In this document: positions 1 through 7,763 of the stretch, one piece after another
How the letters are laid out: each line of letters starts with the position of its first letter
How positions within the stretch are numbered: position 1 is the first letter of the stretch
Source: Erysipelotrichia bacterium
GTDB taxonomy: Bacteria > Bacillota_I > Bacilli_A > Erysipelotrichales > Erysipelotrichaceae
Reading direction: 5' to 3'
Assembly: GCA_009916335.1 (NCBI GenBank)
Contig: SAAR01000033.1
Span: forward strand, 1 to 17,130
DNA length: 17,130 nucleotides
Position numbers and translations under genes: made by a program
Notes under the pieces: generated by a model
What the model was told of the DNA's origin: nothing
Database searches by the model: none
The model's input: the letters and a program-made list of their open reading frames with translations, nothing else

Positions 1-119
1 GGGTAGAGGTGATGGATACGGTGAAGCTGATGAAGCAGATGGTACCGGAATTTATTTCGAAGAATTCGGAACGGTTCGAGGTGCTGGATAGGGTGGAAGT
101 GGAAATGGAACAGAACTAA
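1..119 (+). CDS. 3' end of a FlaA1/CapD-like nucleotide-sugar dehydratase/epimerase (partial)
   Basis: The only open frame running in from the left edge gives 38 codons ending at TAA 117-119. The tail contains MKQMVPEFISKNS followed by an FEVLD-like sequence. I recognise this as the usual carboxyl end of the large FlaA1/CapD/PglF-type polysaccharide biosynthesis proteins, which are membrane-anchored NAD-dependent UDP-GlcNAc 4,6-dehydratases or epimerases, often found near the front of Bacteroides capsule loci. The short extension after LD is acidic and may be strain-specific. The catalytic part lies outside the window, so the exact reaction cannot be read. This piece is visibly richer in G+C than the serotype genes downstream, which fits a more conserved locus-head gene. 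The assignment rests on a short C-terminal motif only. Confidence 0.55.
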   Translation, partial: VEVMDTVKLMKQMVPEFISKNSERFEVLDRVEVEMEQN

Positions 120-409
120 TTATAAAATGGCATCAGAAAGTTTTTAGTCAAAAGCCGATGAATAAGGGATTCTTATTCAGAAACCTTTATCATTCAAGAC
201 TTTTTTGTAATTTTACACCTTCAATTGAACTTTTAATGACTGTTTTATAACTGTTTTGCCGAATAGAGTAAAGGAAAAACAGGTAAGTGATTTTTTACTT
301 ATTTCTATAAACAGCTGTTCCTTATTCTTTTATGGAGATTTAAAATAATTCAATTTGTTAAATAGATAAATAGAGCTCTGTATAAGGAGAACTAAAGATC
401 AAGTATACG
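120..409. other. Intergenic stretch between CapD-like end and ugd fragment
   Basis: Apart from the stem-loop at 159-179 I see no credible gene on either strand in these 290 bases. The sequence is AT-rich with frequent stops. A TTTG at 354-357 could be a Bacteroides -33 element, but no TAnnTTTG box follows at the right distance, so I do not call a promoter. Confidence 0.5.
159..179. terminator. Small stem-loop after the CapD-like gene, possible weak terminator
   Basis: Two perfect 8-base arms (TGAATAAG at 159-166 and CTTATTCA at 172-179) flank a 5-base loop, 40 bases after the stop of the CapD-like gene. The stem is AT-rich and the nearest T-run lies about 20 bases further on (roughly 201-206). 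It is therefore not a textbook intrinsic terminator. It may slow transcription or be a chance palindrome. Confidence 0.25.
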
Positions 410-589
410 ATGAGGAAATTCGAAGATTTAAAGATAGCTGTAGCCGGAACGGGCTATGTCGGTTTAAGTATGGCCACTCTTTTGGCTCAACACCATGAAG
501 TCATCGCTGTAGATGTTATTCCAGAGAAGGTGGAAAAGATCAATCGGCGCATCTCACCGATACAAGACGATATAGTGGAATTTGCATAG
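410..589 (+). pseudogene. UDP-glucose 6-dehydrogenase N-terminal remnant
   Basis: From ATG 410 a 59-residue frame runs to TAG 587. It reads as the start of a UDP-glucose/GDP-mannose dehydrogenase. The Rossmann motif VAGTGYVGLS lies near residues 11-20, followed by VIAVDVIPEKVEKIN and ISPIQDD. The whole family needs about 390-440 residues, including a central domain, a catalytic Cys and a C-terminal UDP-binding domain, none of which is present. After the QDD motif the similarity stops abruptly and no frame restores it. It is therefore a 5' fragment and not a single-frameshift gene. Such a fragment could bind NAD at best and should not oxidise UDP-glucose. It probably marks the point where a former ugd-containing cassette was replaced by the present sugar genes. 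Confidence 0.8.
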
Positions 590-946
590 CGCAGCAGCAG
601 CATAATTGATGAAAAGTTATTGATTATCAATGTAAAATGAATAGCGTCGTATGATGTGAGTAATGAAATAGGTCTAAAATTTGCAATATATAAAGCCTTA
701 GGTACGACACTGTCAATTATGACGATTGAGGAGGGTTCGGTGTGTTCAAGTAAGCTTTGAATACATAAATGAATTTTACTGGTTATTTCTGGCTATTTTT
801 AACAAAGGATCGCATTTCGTGATAATTTTTATCAAAAATGAAATATCTATTATTTTTTAGCCTTGGCCTTTTATCTATATTTTTGTTTGTAAGGGTATAA
901 AATATTAGCCTCATATTCTCTAATTTAAGGATAAAATTAATTTAAT
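590..946. other. 357-base gap with no recognisable gene before rfbF
   Basis: No complete gene is visible. One frame between about 651 and 760 stays open but matches nothing I know, and the dehydrogenase similarity does not continue. A short AT-rich palindrome (TGATAA, TTT, TTATCA) sits at 820-834, and a -7-like box lies at 878-885. The stretch probably combines decayed cassette DNA with the leader and promoter of the operon starting at 947. Confidence 0.5.
878..885 (+). promoter_or_regulatory. Candidate Bacteroides -7 promoter box upstream of rfbF
   Basis: TATTTTTG matches the TAnnTTTG consensus of the -7 element recognised by the primary sigma factor of Bacteroidetes. The expected -33 element (TTTG about 19-21 bases upstream) is poor here: that position holds a T-run. 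Transcription would begin near 892 and leave a leader of roughly 55 bases before the ATG at 947. It is the best promoter candidate I see in the window, and the AT-rich context makes a chance match possible. Confidence 0.35.
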
Positions 947-1759
947 ATGAAAGTAGTACTTTTAGCAGGTGGTTTTGGATCGCGTATTTCGGAAGAAAGT
1001 GTGTTTAAACCCAAACCTATGATAGAGATAGGTGGAATGCCCATTCTATGGCACATAATGAAAGAATATGCTTATTATGGTCATGATGAATTTATCATTT
1101 GTGCTGGTTATAAGCAAGAATACATTAAGGAGTGGTTTGCTAACTATTTTCTGTATAATAGTGATGTAAGTTTTGACTTCCGTAATGAAAAGAACGAAAT
1201 GATAGTTCACCATTCTAATCTTGAAAAATGGAAAGTAACAGTCGTAGATACAGGCTATAATACAATGACAGGCGGTCGCATTAAGCGTATTCAAGACTAT
1301 ATAAGTAATGAACCTTTCTTGATGACGTATGGTGATGGTGTATGCGATGTGGATATAAATAAGTTAATTGAATTCCATAAATCGCATGGAAAAATAGCTA
1401 CACTTACCGCTGTAAAACAGGCACAAGAAAAAGGAGTATTGGATATTGGTGGTGACAATGCTGTTAAGGCGTTTCGAGAGAAGAATACGAATGATGGTGC
1501 ACCAATAAATGCAGGCTATATGGTTTTAGAACCTGATATCTTTGGCTATTTAACAGATGATACTTGTGTTTTTGAACAGGTCCCTTTGCGAAAGTTAGTA
1601 GAAGAAGGTCAATTGATGTCCTATATCCATACTGGATTTTGGCAATGTATGGATAATATTCGTGAAAAACTGTTGTTAGAGAAATTACTTGCGAATAAAG
1701 TCGCACCATGGGAGAAATGGGAACGTTCAGTACCAAATGATCCATTTTTAAATGTATAA
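947..1759 (+). CDS. rfbF: Glucose-1-phosphate cytidylyltransferase
   Basis: This cytosolic enzyme joins CTP and glucose 1-phosphate to make CDP-glucose and pyrophosphate, the entry step of CDP-deoxysugar pathways. The 270-residue product is close to the family norm of about 257. The nucleotidyltransferase signature begins LAGGFGSR (6-13) and is followed by KPKPM (21-25) and EIGGMPILWHIM. YGDG at 128-131 carries the metal-binding Asp. INAGYMVLEP (187-196) and GFWQCMD (230-236) complete the sugar-binding region. The signature has GSR where most homologues have GTR, a mild change. The ATG at 947 follows a gap without genes, so this is the first complete gene of the operon. The CDP-glucose 4,6-dehydratase gene starts 2 bases after its stop, and this pairing makes cytidylyl specificity much more likely than thymidylyl or uridylyl. 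Confidence 0.95.
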   Translation: MKVVLLAGGFGSRISEESVFKPKPMIEIGGMPILWHIMKEYAYYGHDEFIICAGYKQEYIKEWFANYFLYNSDVSFDFRNEKNEMIVHHSNLEKWKVTVVDTGYNTMTGGRIKRIQDYISNEPFLMTYGDGVCDVDINKLIEFHKSHGKIATLTAVKQAQEKGVLDIGGDNAVKAFREKNTNDGAPINAGYMVLEPDIFGYLTDDTCVFEQVPLRKLVEEGQLMSYIHTGFWQCMDNIREKLLLEKLLANKVAPWEKWERSVPNDPFLNV

Positions 1760-1761
1760 AT

Positions 1762-2841
1762 ATGATAGATATTTTTGATGATTTCTATAAAGGTAAGCGC
1801 ATACTTGTTACTGGTCATACAGGTTTCAAGGGTTCGTGGCTATCTATTTGGCTTCACGAACTAGGAGCTGAGGTTGTAGGTGTAGCACTAGCCCCATATT
1901 CTGAACGAGACAATTATGTGCTCTCTGGTATTGGTCAAAAAATAAAGGCCGATATTTGTGCTGATATTCGAGACGGAAAGCGTATGAAGGAGATCTTTGC
2001 AGAATATCAGCCTGAGATTGTATTTCATCTTGCTGCACAACCTCTTGTTCGTCTTTCCTACGATATTCCTGTTGAGACTTATGAAACGAATGTGATGGGT
2101 ACTATCCAGGTAATGGAAGCTATGCGTGCTACTAAAAGTGTAAAGGTGGGTGTAATGATTACCACTGATAAGTGTTATGATAACTGTGAAACATTAAAAG
2201 GCTATGTGGAGACTGATCCTCTGGGAGGTTACGATCCATATAGTTCCTCAAAGGGAGCATGTGAGGTTGCTATCCAGTCGTGGAGACGTTCTTTCTTTAA
2301 TCCAATTGACTATGGTAAAAAGCATACAGTTAGTCTGGCTAGTGTACGTGCAGGTAACGTCATCGGCGGAGGGGATTGGGCTCTAGACCGAATCATCCCC
2401 GACTGCATCCGTGCTCTTGAGGAAGGTCGCGTTATTGATATTCGTTCACCTAAAGCAGTACGTCCTTGGGAACATGTTCTTGAACCACTTTCTGGATATA
2501 TGATATTAGCTCAGAAAATGTGGTATGGACCAACTGAATATTGTGGAGGATGGAACTTCGGTCCAGAAGTAGAAGGAGTATCTACGGTTTGGGAGATGGC
2601 AATAGAAGTTATCAAAAATTATGGTTCAGGAAATTTAAAAGATTCTTCAGATCCGAATGCAGTTCATGAAGCAAATCTTCTTATGCTTAATATCAATAAG
2701 GCAAAGACTCGTCTAGGCTGGAAACCTAGAATGAACATCCAGCAATGTGTGGAACTTGTTGTTGATTGGTATCGGCGATATAGGACCGAAAGTGTATATG
2801 ATCTATGTGTAGAAGAAATTAGTAAATTTACTGAAAAATGA
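1762..2841 (+). CDS. rfbG: CDP-glucose 4,6-dehydratase
   Basis: An NAD-dependent extended short-chain dehydrogenase that converts CDP-glucose to CDP-4-keto-6-deoxyglucose, the branch-point intermediate for CDP-linked deoxy sugars. The 359 residues match the family length. The nucleotide-binding loop is GHTGFKGSWL (18-27), a form typical of this dehydratase. TTDK (134-137) and Y160-x3-K164 supply the catalytic triad and active-site acids. RAGNVIGGGDWA (196-207) and RPWEHVLEPLSGY (234-246) are the substrate-binding signatures seen in RfbG. The gene sits directly behind rfbF and overlaps the next gene by ATGA, so the three are very likely translated in a coupled way. Its codon use is less AT-rich than that of the flippase and transferases downstream, in keeping with a more widely conserved gene. 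Confidence 0.95.
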   Translation: MIDIFDDFYKGKRILVTGHTGFKGSWLSIWLHELGAEVVGVALAPYSERDNYVLSGIGQKIKADICADIRDGKRMKEIFAEYQPEIVFHLAAQPLVRLSYDIPVETYETNVMGTIQVMEAMRATKSVKVGVMITTDKCYDNCETLKGYVETDPLGGYDPYSSSKGACEVAIQSWRRSFFNPIDYGKKHTVSLASVRAGNVIGGGDWALDRIIPDCIRALEEGRVIDIRSPKAVRPWEHVLEPLSGYMILAQKMWYGPTEYCGGWNFGPEVEGVSTVWEMAIEVIKNYGSGNLKDSSDPNAVHEANLLMLNINKAKTRLGWKPRMNIQQCVELVVDWYRRYRTESVYDLCVEEISKFTEK

Positions 2842-3719
2842 GAATATTTCTTACTGGAGCTACAGGCTTTTTAGGCTATCATGTAGCAAAGAAGCTTATA
2901 GATAAGGGACATTCCTTATTGTGTTTAAAACGCTCTACTTCAAAAAATCCATTTAACGAAAGGTATAATGCCAAAATTCAATGGGTTGAGAATAACGATA
3001 GTTTTCATAAAAATATAAGTGATTTTGCGCCAGATATACTAATCCATGGTGCTTGGGCCGGAGTAACAGTATTAGATAGACAAGATGTAAATATTCAAAG
3101 CTATAACTACGAATTTTCAAAGCAATTAATAGAAATTTATCCATATAAACAAATAATAGGAATGGGTAGTCAGGATGAATATGGTAATATAAACTCTAAA
3201 GTAACAGAAGAACATCCTCTTCATCCTATTACTCAATATGGCATTTATAAAATAAAAACGTGTAATTTTTTAATAGATTACTGTACCAATAAAGGGATAG
3301 AATGGCAGTGGATTAGAATTTTTAATATGTATGGAGAAAAACAATCCCCATCATGGTTGATTCCTGCTATTGTAGAAAAGTGTAGGGAGGGTATATCTTT
3401 TATGGATACAACTTATGGTGAGCAACAATATGCTTACCTTTATGCTGAAGATTTTGGTAATGGCTTTGCTAGCATGATAGGATCATGTGGTAAGTCAGGC
3501 ATCTATAATATTTCTGCTTCGACACCTGTACCTTTAAAAAAAATTTTTGAAATAATAAAAAATATAACCGGGTCTAATATTATTTTCAACTATGGGGCTA
3601 TTCCTTATAGAGAAGGACAGTCTATGATGATTTGTGGTGATGCTACAAAATTTAAGAAAGAATTCGGTAACTATGAAAAAAACTCTTTAGTAGAAGGTCT
3701 AAAAAAACTTATAAAATGA
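2838..3719 (+). CDS. NAD(P)-dependent epimerase/reductase acting on a CDP-sugar (SDR family)
   Basis: A 293-residue extended SDR with the Rossmann motif GATGFLG (7-13), GSQDEYG (110-116) containing the active-site Ser, and the catalytic pair Y134-x3-K138 in HPITQYGIYKIK. It has no membrane segments and should be cytosolic. Its place between rfbG and the ThDP enzyme, with ATGA overlaps on both sides, says that it works on a CDP-6-deoxyhexose. Size and motifs resemble 4-ketoreductases of the CDP-abequose/paratose type. In a yersiniose-like pathway a reductase of this kind reduces the acetyl branch added by the ThDP enzyme, the role given to YerF in Yersinia. Whether it reduces C-4, reduces the side chain or epimerises cannot be told from sequence. 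It is more AT-rich than rfbG, suggesting a separate origin. Confidence 0.8.
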   Translation: MRIFLTGATGFLGYHVAKKLIDKGHSLLCLKRSTSKNPFNERYNAKIQWVENNDSFHKNISDFAPDILIHGAWAGVTVLDRQDVNIQSYNYEFSKQLIEIYPYKQIIGMGSQDEYGNINSKVTEEHPLHPITQYGIYKIKTCNFLIDYCTNKGIEWQWIRIFNMYGEKQSPSWLIPAIVEKCREGISFMDTTYGEQQYAYLYAEDFGNGFASMIGSCGKSGIYNISASTPVPLKKIFEIIKNITGSNIIFNYGAIPYREGQSMMICGDATKFKKEFGNYEKNSLVEGLKKLIK

Positions 3720-5452
3720 AAGTCTCAGATTATATAGCAGATTATCTTGCTTCGAAAGGAATAAAGCAAGTTTTTGGTTATCAAGGCGGTATGATTACAC
3801 ATGTCATTGATTCTATTGGCAAACATCCACATCTAGAATATATTCAGTGCTATCACGAACAAACTGCAGCTATTGCAGCTGAGGGATATGCAAAGGAAAC
3901 TCGAAATATTGGCTGTGCTCTTTCTTCAAGTGGTCCAGGCGTTACTAATATGATGACGGGGATTGCCGATGCTTATTTTGATTCAGTGCCAGTGTTGTAT
4001 CTTACAGGTCAAGTTAATACCTATGAATATAAGTATGATAAGCCAATACGGCAGCAAGGATTTCAAGAAATGGAGGTCGTAGAATTAGTAAAGCCGATAA
4101 CTAAATACTCAGTAATGGTGGACCATGCAGAAGATATACCTTATGAGTTGGAAAAAGCTTTTTTTATTGCTCAAGATGGAAGAAAAGGTCCAGTTCTTCT
4201 TGATATTCCCCTTAATATTCAAAGAGAAGAAATTGATATTACTCAATGCAGGCATTTTATAGGTAAAAAAACTAAAGTTAAATTGCCAGATATAACTACA
4301 TCACTTGAAGCATTGAAGGGTGCAAAGCGCCCAATGATACTCCTTGGAGCAGGGTGTTTAGGAAGTGTTGAGATGTGTCTTTTGTCTCAATTTTTATCAA
4401 AGAATAAATGTGGTATAGTTACATCACTCTTGGGTAAAGGATCTGTAGATGAAGACTATCCTTATTTCATGGGTTTAGTTGGAAGTTATGGAAATCGAAG
4501 CGCCAATATTGCTATATCTAAAACGGATGTTCTTCTTGTTTTAGGTTCAAGATTGGACACTAGACAAACTGGCGCAAGAATGGATGCTTTTATGCCTACT
4601 GGTACGATAATTCATGTTAATGATGATAAAAACGAACTTTTAAATCATCGACTAGATAACAGAATATCTGTAAATTACAGTGTTTTTGACTTTATGAAAG
4701 CATTGTTAGATAGTAATATTACATTGACCCCCGATAATTGTTGGTTGGATTTTTTATCGGATGTAAAGACCAAATATTCTCAAGATCAAGAAATTAAAAG
4801 ATTGGTAGACAATGCCACACCTTATTTATTCATACAGAAGTTGAATGAATACACGAAGGATGATGATGTTATAGTGTCTGATATAGGCCAAAATCAAATG
4901 TGGACAGCTCAAACAGCAAAGATGAAAGTAGGTATGAGATATTATACTAGTGGGGGGTTAGCCCCAATGGGATACTCTATGCCAACTGCTATAGGTGTAT
5001 CTTTTGTGTCGCCTCATAAAAAGGTGTATGCAATATGTGGCGATGGCGCTTTCCATATGTCATCTCAATCTCTTGGAGTTATTGCTCATTACAAACTCCC
5101 TATCAAAGTAGTTATAATGAATAATAATAGTTTAGGCATGATTAATCAGTTCCAGCGCTTGTACTTTGATTCCCGATTCTTTGGTACGCATCCTACATAT
5201 GGATATGAGAATCCAAACTACGAACAAATGTCAAGGGCTTATGGGCTAATATATTATAGAATTACAGAGGAAAACTTAAATAATAAAGAATATATGGATA
5301 AGGTATTTAATACTTCGACTTGCCTTATTGAATACATTATTGATGGTTTTACTTCAGTTTGCCCAAAATTGGAATATGATAAGCCAATTGAGAATCCTTC
5401 ACCATCTTTATCAATTGAAGAGTTTGAGCAAATATTTAGCAAATTAGGATAA
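3716..5452 (+). CDS. ThDP-dependent acetolactate-synthase-like enzyme, probably adding a two-carbon branch to a CDP-sugar
   Basis: The 578-residue protein has the three-domain layout of the acetolactate synthase/pyruvate oxidase family. In the N-terminal domain, YHEQ places the cofactor-activating Glu at residue 48, and SGPG is at 72-75. The middle domain (about 195-330) includes GLVGSYGNRSAN and LGSRLDTRQTG, matching the FAD/structural domain of acetolactate synthases. The C-terminal ThDP motif runs from GDG (442-444) to NN (469-470). A housekeeping role in valine synthesis is unlikely because the gene is locked by overlap into a CDP-deoxysugar cluster and no small subunit is beside it. YerE of Yersinia pseudotuberculosis is a precedent: a ThDP flavoprotein that moves the acetyl unit of pyruvate to C-4 of a CDP-4-keto-dideoxyhexose. 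I infer an analogous C-C bond-forming step here. Another carboligation or decarboxylation on a sugar remains possible. Confidence 0.8.
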   Translation: MKVSDYIADYLASKGIKQVFGYQGGMITHVIDSIGKHPHLEYIQCYHEQTAAIAAEGYAKETRNIGCALSSSGPGVTNMMTGIADAYFDSVPVLYLTGQVNTYEYKYDKPIRQQGFQEMEVVELVKPITKYSVMVDHAEDIPYELEKAFFIAQDGRKGPVLLDIPLNIQREEIDITQCRHFIGKKTKVKLPDITTSLEALKGAKRPMILLGAGCLGSVEMCLLSQFLSKNKCGIVTSLLGKGSVDEDYPYFMGLVGSYGNRSANIAISKTDVLLVLGSRLDTRQTGARMDAFMPTGTIIHVNDDKNELLNHRLDNRISVNYSVFDFMKALLDSNITLTPDNCWLDFLSDVKTKYSQDQEIKRLVDNATPYLFIQKLNEYTKDDDVIVSDIGQNQMWTAQTAKMKVGMRYYTSGGLAPMGYSMPTAIGVSFVSPHKKVYAICGDGAFHMSSQSLGVIAHYKLPIKVVIMNNNSLGMINQFQRLYFDSRFFGTHPTYGYENPNYEQMSRAYGLIYYRITEENLNNKEYMDKVFNTSTCLIEYIIDGFTSVCPKLEYDKPIENPSPSLSIEEFEQIFSKLG

Positions 5453-5465
5453 TCTTTATTGTTCA

Positions 5466-6830
5466 ATGAATCTTTATAATTTAGGTCATCTGATAGGTAT
5501 CGATAAGTCTATTGCCTATTCTTCTGGTGCAAGAGTCGTACAAGCACTAGCGGGGGTAGGAAGTATCTTTTTTATTGGTACCTTTCTTTCAGAAATTGAA
5601 CAAGGTTATTATTTTACCTTTGCTTCAATTCTTGCTCTTCAGGTGTTTTTTGAACTGGGTCTTACAGGAATTATGACTCAATATGTTGCCCATGAGGCTT
5701 TTGCGGTTGTAATTAGTAGAGATGGGATTATAGAAGGAGATACGAAGTCGAAATCAAGGTTATCCTCTCTTTTGCATTTTTGTGTCAAATGGTATACTGT
5801 GATTTCGGTATTAGTGTTTATTTTACTTCAGGTAGCAGGTATTTATTATTTTGATAAATATAGTAAAGATACCACTTTCGAAATTGATTGGTTCTTTCCT
5901 TGGCTTGTAGTATGTTTAGGAACTGCAGTAAAGTTGTTTCTGTCACCGATAAGTTCTGTTATTCAGGGACTTGGGTATGTAAAAGAAATAAGCGAAATTA
6001 CATTTTATCAACAAATTGTTCTTCCATTATCTACGTGGATTGGCTTAATATTGGGAGCAAAACTATATATTTTAGGTGTAAGTTATCTATTTTCAATTGT
6101 TGTTTGGTTTGTATTTGTTAAAGTGAGAAAATTAGATGCTGTATTAGTTAATCTTTGGAAAATAAAAATAACGGATACAGTTTCTTATATGAAGGAAATT
6201 TTCCCTTATCAATGGAAGATTGCTTTAAGCTGGGTTAGCGGTTATTTCATTTTTAACTTATTTAACCCTATACTGTTTGCAACCGAAGGAGCTATTGTGG
6301 CAGGACAAATGGGTATGACTTTGCAAGCTTTTAATGCTATTAGCGCATTCTCTTTGAGTTGGATGAATACAAAAATACCAACTTATAGCAAGTATATAGC
6401 CTTGCGACAATATTCTGTATTGGATGAGTTGTTTAATAGGACACTTAGACAAATGGTTGGTATATGTATTTTATTGCTAATATTATTCTTTTCAGTTGTG
6501 ATAATTCTTCGTATAAGCATGTTCTCCGTAGGAGGCAGTATTTTGGGTTATCGTTTCTTGGATTATATTCCTATGCTGCTTATGTCTATACCAATATTGG
6601 CTAATCAATTTATTAATTCATGGGCAACATATTTAAGGTGTCATAAACAAGAACCTTTCCTTGTTAATTCAATTGTGATGGGAATTCTTTGTCTTATATC
6701 TGCTTATTTCTTAGGGAATGCCTATGGATTGTATGGCTTAACAATAGGATATTGTGTATTAATGACATTTGTATCATTTCCGTGGGCTTATTTTATTTAT
6801 AAACAAAAAAAAAATAAATGGCATAATTAA
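5466..6830 (+). CDS. Polysaccharide repeat-unit flippase, Wzx type
   Basis: A 454-residue polytopic inner-membrane protein with roughly a dozen hydrophobic segments spread over its whole length and short, often basic loops. The N-terminus (IAYSSGARVVQALAGVGSIF, then a stretch near FELGLTGIMTQYVAHEA) is like that of O-antigen and capsule flippases in Bacteroides loci. The role would be to move the undecaprenyl-diphosphate-linked repeat unit from the cytosolic to the periplasmic leaflet, ahead of polymerisation. It begins 13 bases after the ThDP gene, and the next gene starts 3 bases after its stop. The last codons contain a run of ten A residues (6805-6814), a place where slippage would change only the tail and the coupling to the following gene. 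Wzx proteins are poorly conserved, so the call rests on topology, motif style and context. Confidence 0.85.
   Translation: MNLYNLGHLIGIDKSIAYSSGARVVQALAGVGSIFFIGTFLSEIEQGYYFTFASILALQVFFELGLTGIMTQYVAHEAFAVVISRDGIIEGDTKSKSRLSSLLHFCVKWYTVISVLVFILLQVAGIYYFDKYSKDTTFEIDWFFPWLVVCLGTAVKLFLSPISSVIQGLGYVKEISEITFYQQIVLPLSTWIGLILGAKLYILGVSYLFSIVVWFVFVKVRKLDAVLVNLWKIKITDTVSYMKEIFPYQWKIALSWVSGYFIFNLFNPILFATEGAIVAGQMGMTLQAFNAISAFSLSWMNTKIPTYSKYIALRQYSVLDELFNRTLRQMVGICILLLILFFSVVIILRISMFSVGGSILGYRFLDYIPMLLMSIPILANQFINSWATYLRCHKQEPFLVNSIVMGILCLISAYFLGNAYGLYGLTIGYCVLMTFVSFPWAYFIYKQKKNKWHN
6805..6814 (+). repeat. A10 homopolymer near the end of the flippase gene
   Basis: Ten consecutive A bases lie within the last eight codons of the flippase gene. 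A one-base slip would shift the frame only for the basic C-terminal tail and alter the stop position relative to the next ATG at 6834. Confidence 0.9.
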
Positions 6831-6833
6831 TCT

Positions 6834-7763
6834 ATGAAACTGACTATTGCAATACCAACATATAATAGACCGGAAAAAATTCAAAGGCAAGTTAGAAGCA
6901 TTTTATCTCAACTTCGTGAAGGAGTATCTCTTATTGTTTATGATAATAGTTCGCCTATTCCAATTAGTACTTTATTCATGGATGAAGAACTGTCTTTATT
7001 TACAATAATTCGGAATCATACTAATATTGGAGCAGATGCAAATATAGCTAGATGTCTTGAGAATGTCCATGAAGGCTGGGTATGGCCGCTTGGTGATGAT
7101 GATTTAATAAAAGATAACGCTGTAGAAATAATACTAAAGATAATACAAGAAAATCCAGATACATGTTATATTAATTTTGGTAGTAAAAAGGACCTTTTAG
7201 CAAATAGTTACCATGAAGTTTTAGAATATTGGGGTATTATAGGCTCTTTTGGCCGTTCCTTTTTCATGACACATTGTTTGTTCAATATGAATAAGCTTGA
7301 AGACTATATGAGATTTTATTATAGCTTTCTTAGTTCACAAGTTGGGCAAGTGTGCTTAGTTATAAAATATATAGAAACCAATCAATCAGCCTCTGCGCTC
7401 TTTACAACTCAAAGTTTAATAAATTATAATGAACCAGGTAATTGGAATCCTTTAGATTTAATTGTAAATTCATCGATAATCATCGATAAATTATATTACG
7501 ATAGAAAGAGATTGAAATCGACTTTATTTAAAGGGTTAGGAGATATGTATCTTACAATTTTATCGCATAACCTATCAAATAATACGACAAGCGTTATAAT
7601 AAGAACATTTTTATATGTTCAATATAAATTGGGACTCATTAATTTACTTCGATATAATACAGTAACATTGTTGGGTTTAGTAGCTAAAGTATTAGTACCT
7701 CCTTCGGTTTTTAAGAAACTGAGAGACAGACAAGCAAACAAATATAATTCGTCGGTAAAATGA
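6834..7763 (+). CDS. Glycosyltransferase family 2
   Basis: The 309-residue product starts with the classic GT2 opening MKLTIAIPTYNRPEK, followed by VSLIVYDNSS and NHTNIGADANIARCL. The GDDD at 87-90 is the metal- and nucleotide-sugar-binding DxD region of the GT-A fold. It is a cytosolic or membrane-associated enzyme that adds one sugar to the lipid-linked repeat unit. The donor cannot be read from sequence. It lies 3 bases downstream of the flippase gene and overlaps the next gene by ATGA. The C-terminal 60-70 residues are hydrophobic and basic, which would suit membrane attachment. Its strong AT bias matches the flippase and polymerase genes. Because it sits near the CDP-sugar genes it may use that sugar, but this is a guess. 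Confidence 0.85.
   Translation: MKLTIAIPTYNRPEKIQRQVRSILSQLREGVSLIVYDNSSPIPISTLFMDEELSLFTIIRNHTNIGADANIARCLENVHEGWVWPLGDDDLIKDNAVEIILKIIQENPDTCYINFGSKKDLLANSYHEVLEYWGIIGSFGRSFFMTHCLFNMNKLEDYMRFYYSFLSSQVGQVCLVIKYIETNQSASALFTTQSLINYNEPGNWNPLDLIVNSSIIIDKLYYDRKRLKSTLFKGLGDMYLTILSHNLSNNTTSVIIRTFLYVQYKLGLINLLRYNTVTLLGLVAKVLVPPSVFKKLRDRQANKYNSSVK

Noticed and set aside
354..380. Promoter for the ugd fragment using TTTG at 354-357
   Set aside because: No TAnnTTTG -7 element follows at 19-21 bases, so the TTTG alone is not enough.
820..834. Palindrome TGATAA-TTT-TTATCA upstream of rfbF as an operator
   Set aside because: It is short and wholly AT, in AT-rich DNA; with 6-bp arms and no second site nearby it is likely chance. 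It lies upstream of the candidate -7 box, so a role is not excluded.
120..946. Invertible capsule promoter flanked by inverted repeats
   Set aside because: Bacteroides phase-variable capsule promoters normally lie ahead of upxY with 19-25 bp inverted repeats. I found no such pair here; that region would lie upstream of this window.
3716..5452. Housekeeping acetolactate synthase large subunit
   Set aside because: No regulatory subunit or other branched-chain amino acid gene is nearby, and the gene is overlapped into a CDP-sugar cluster.
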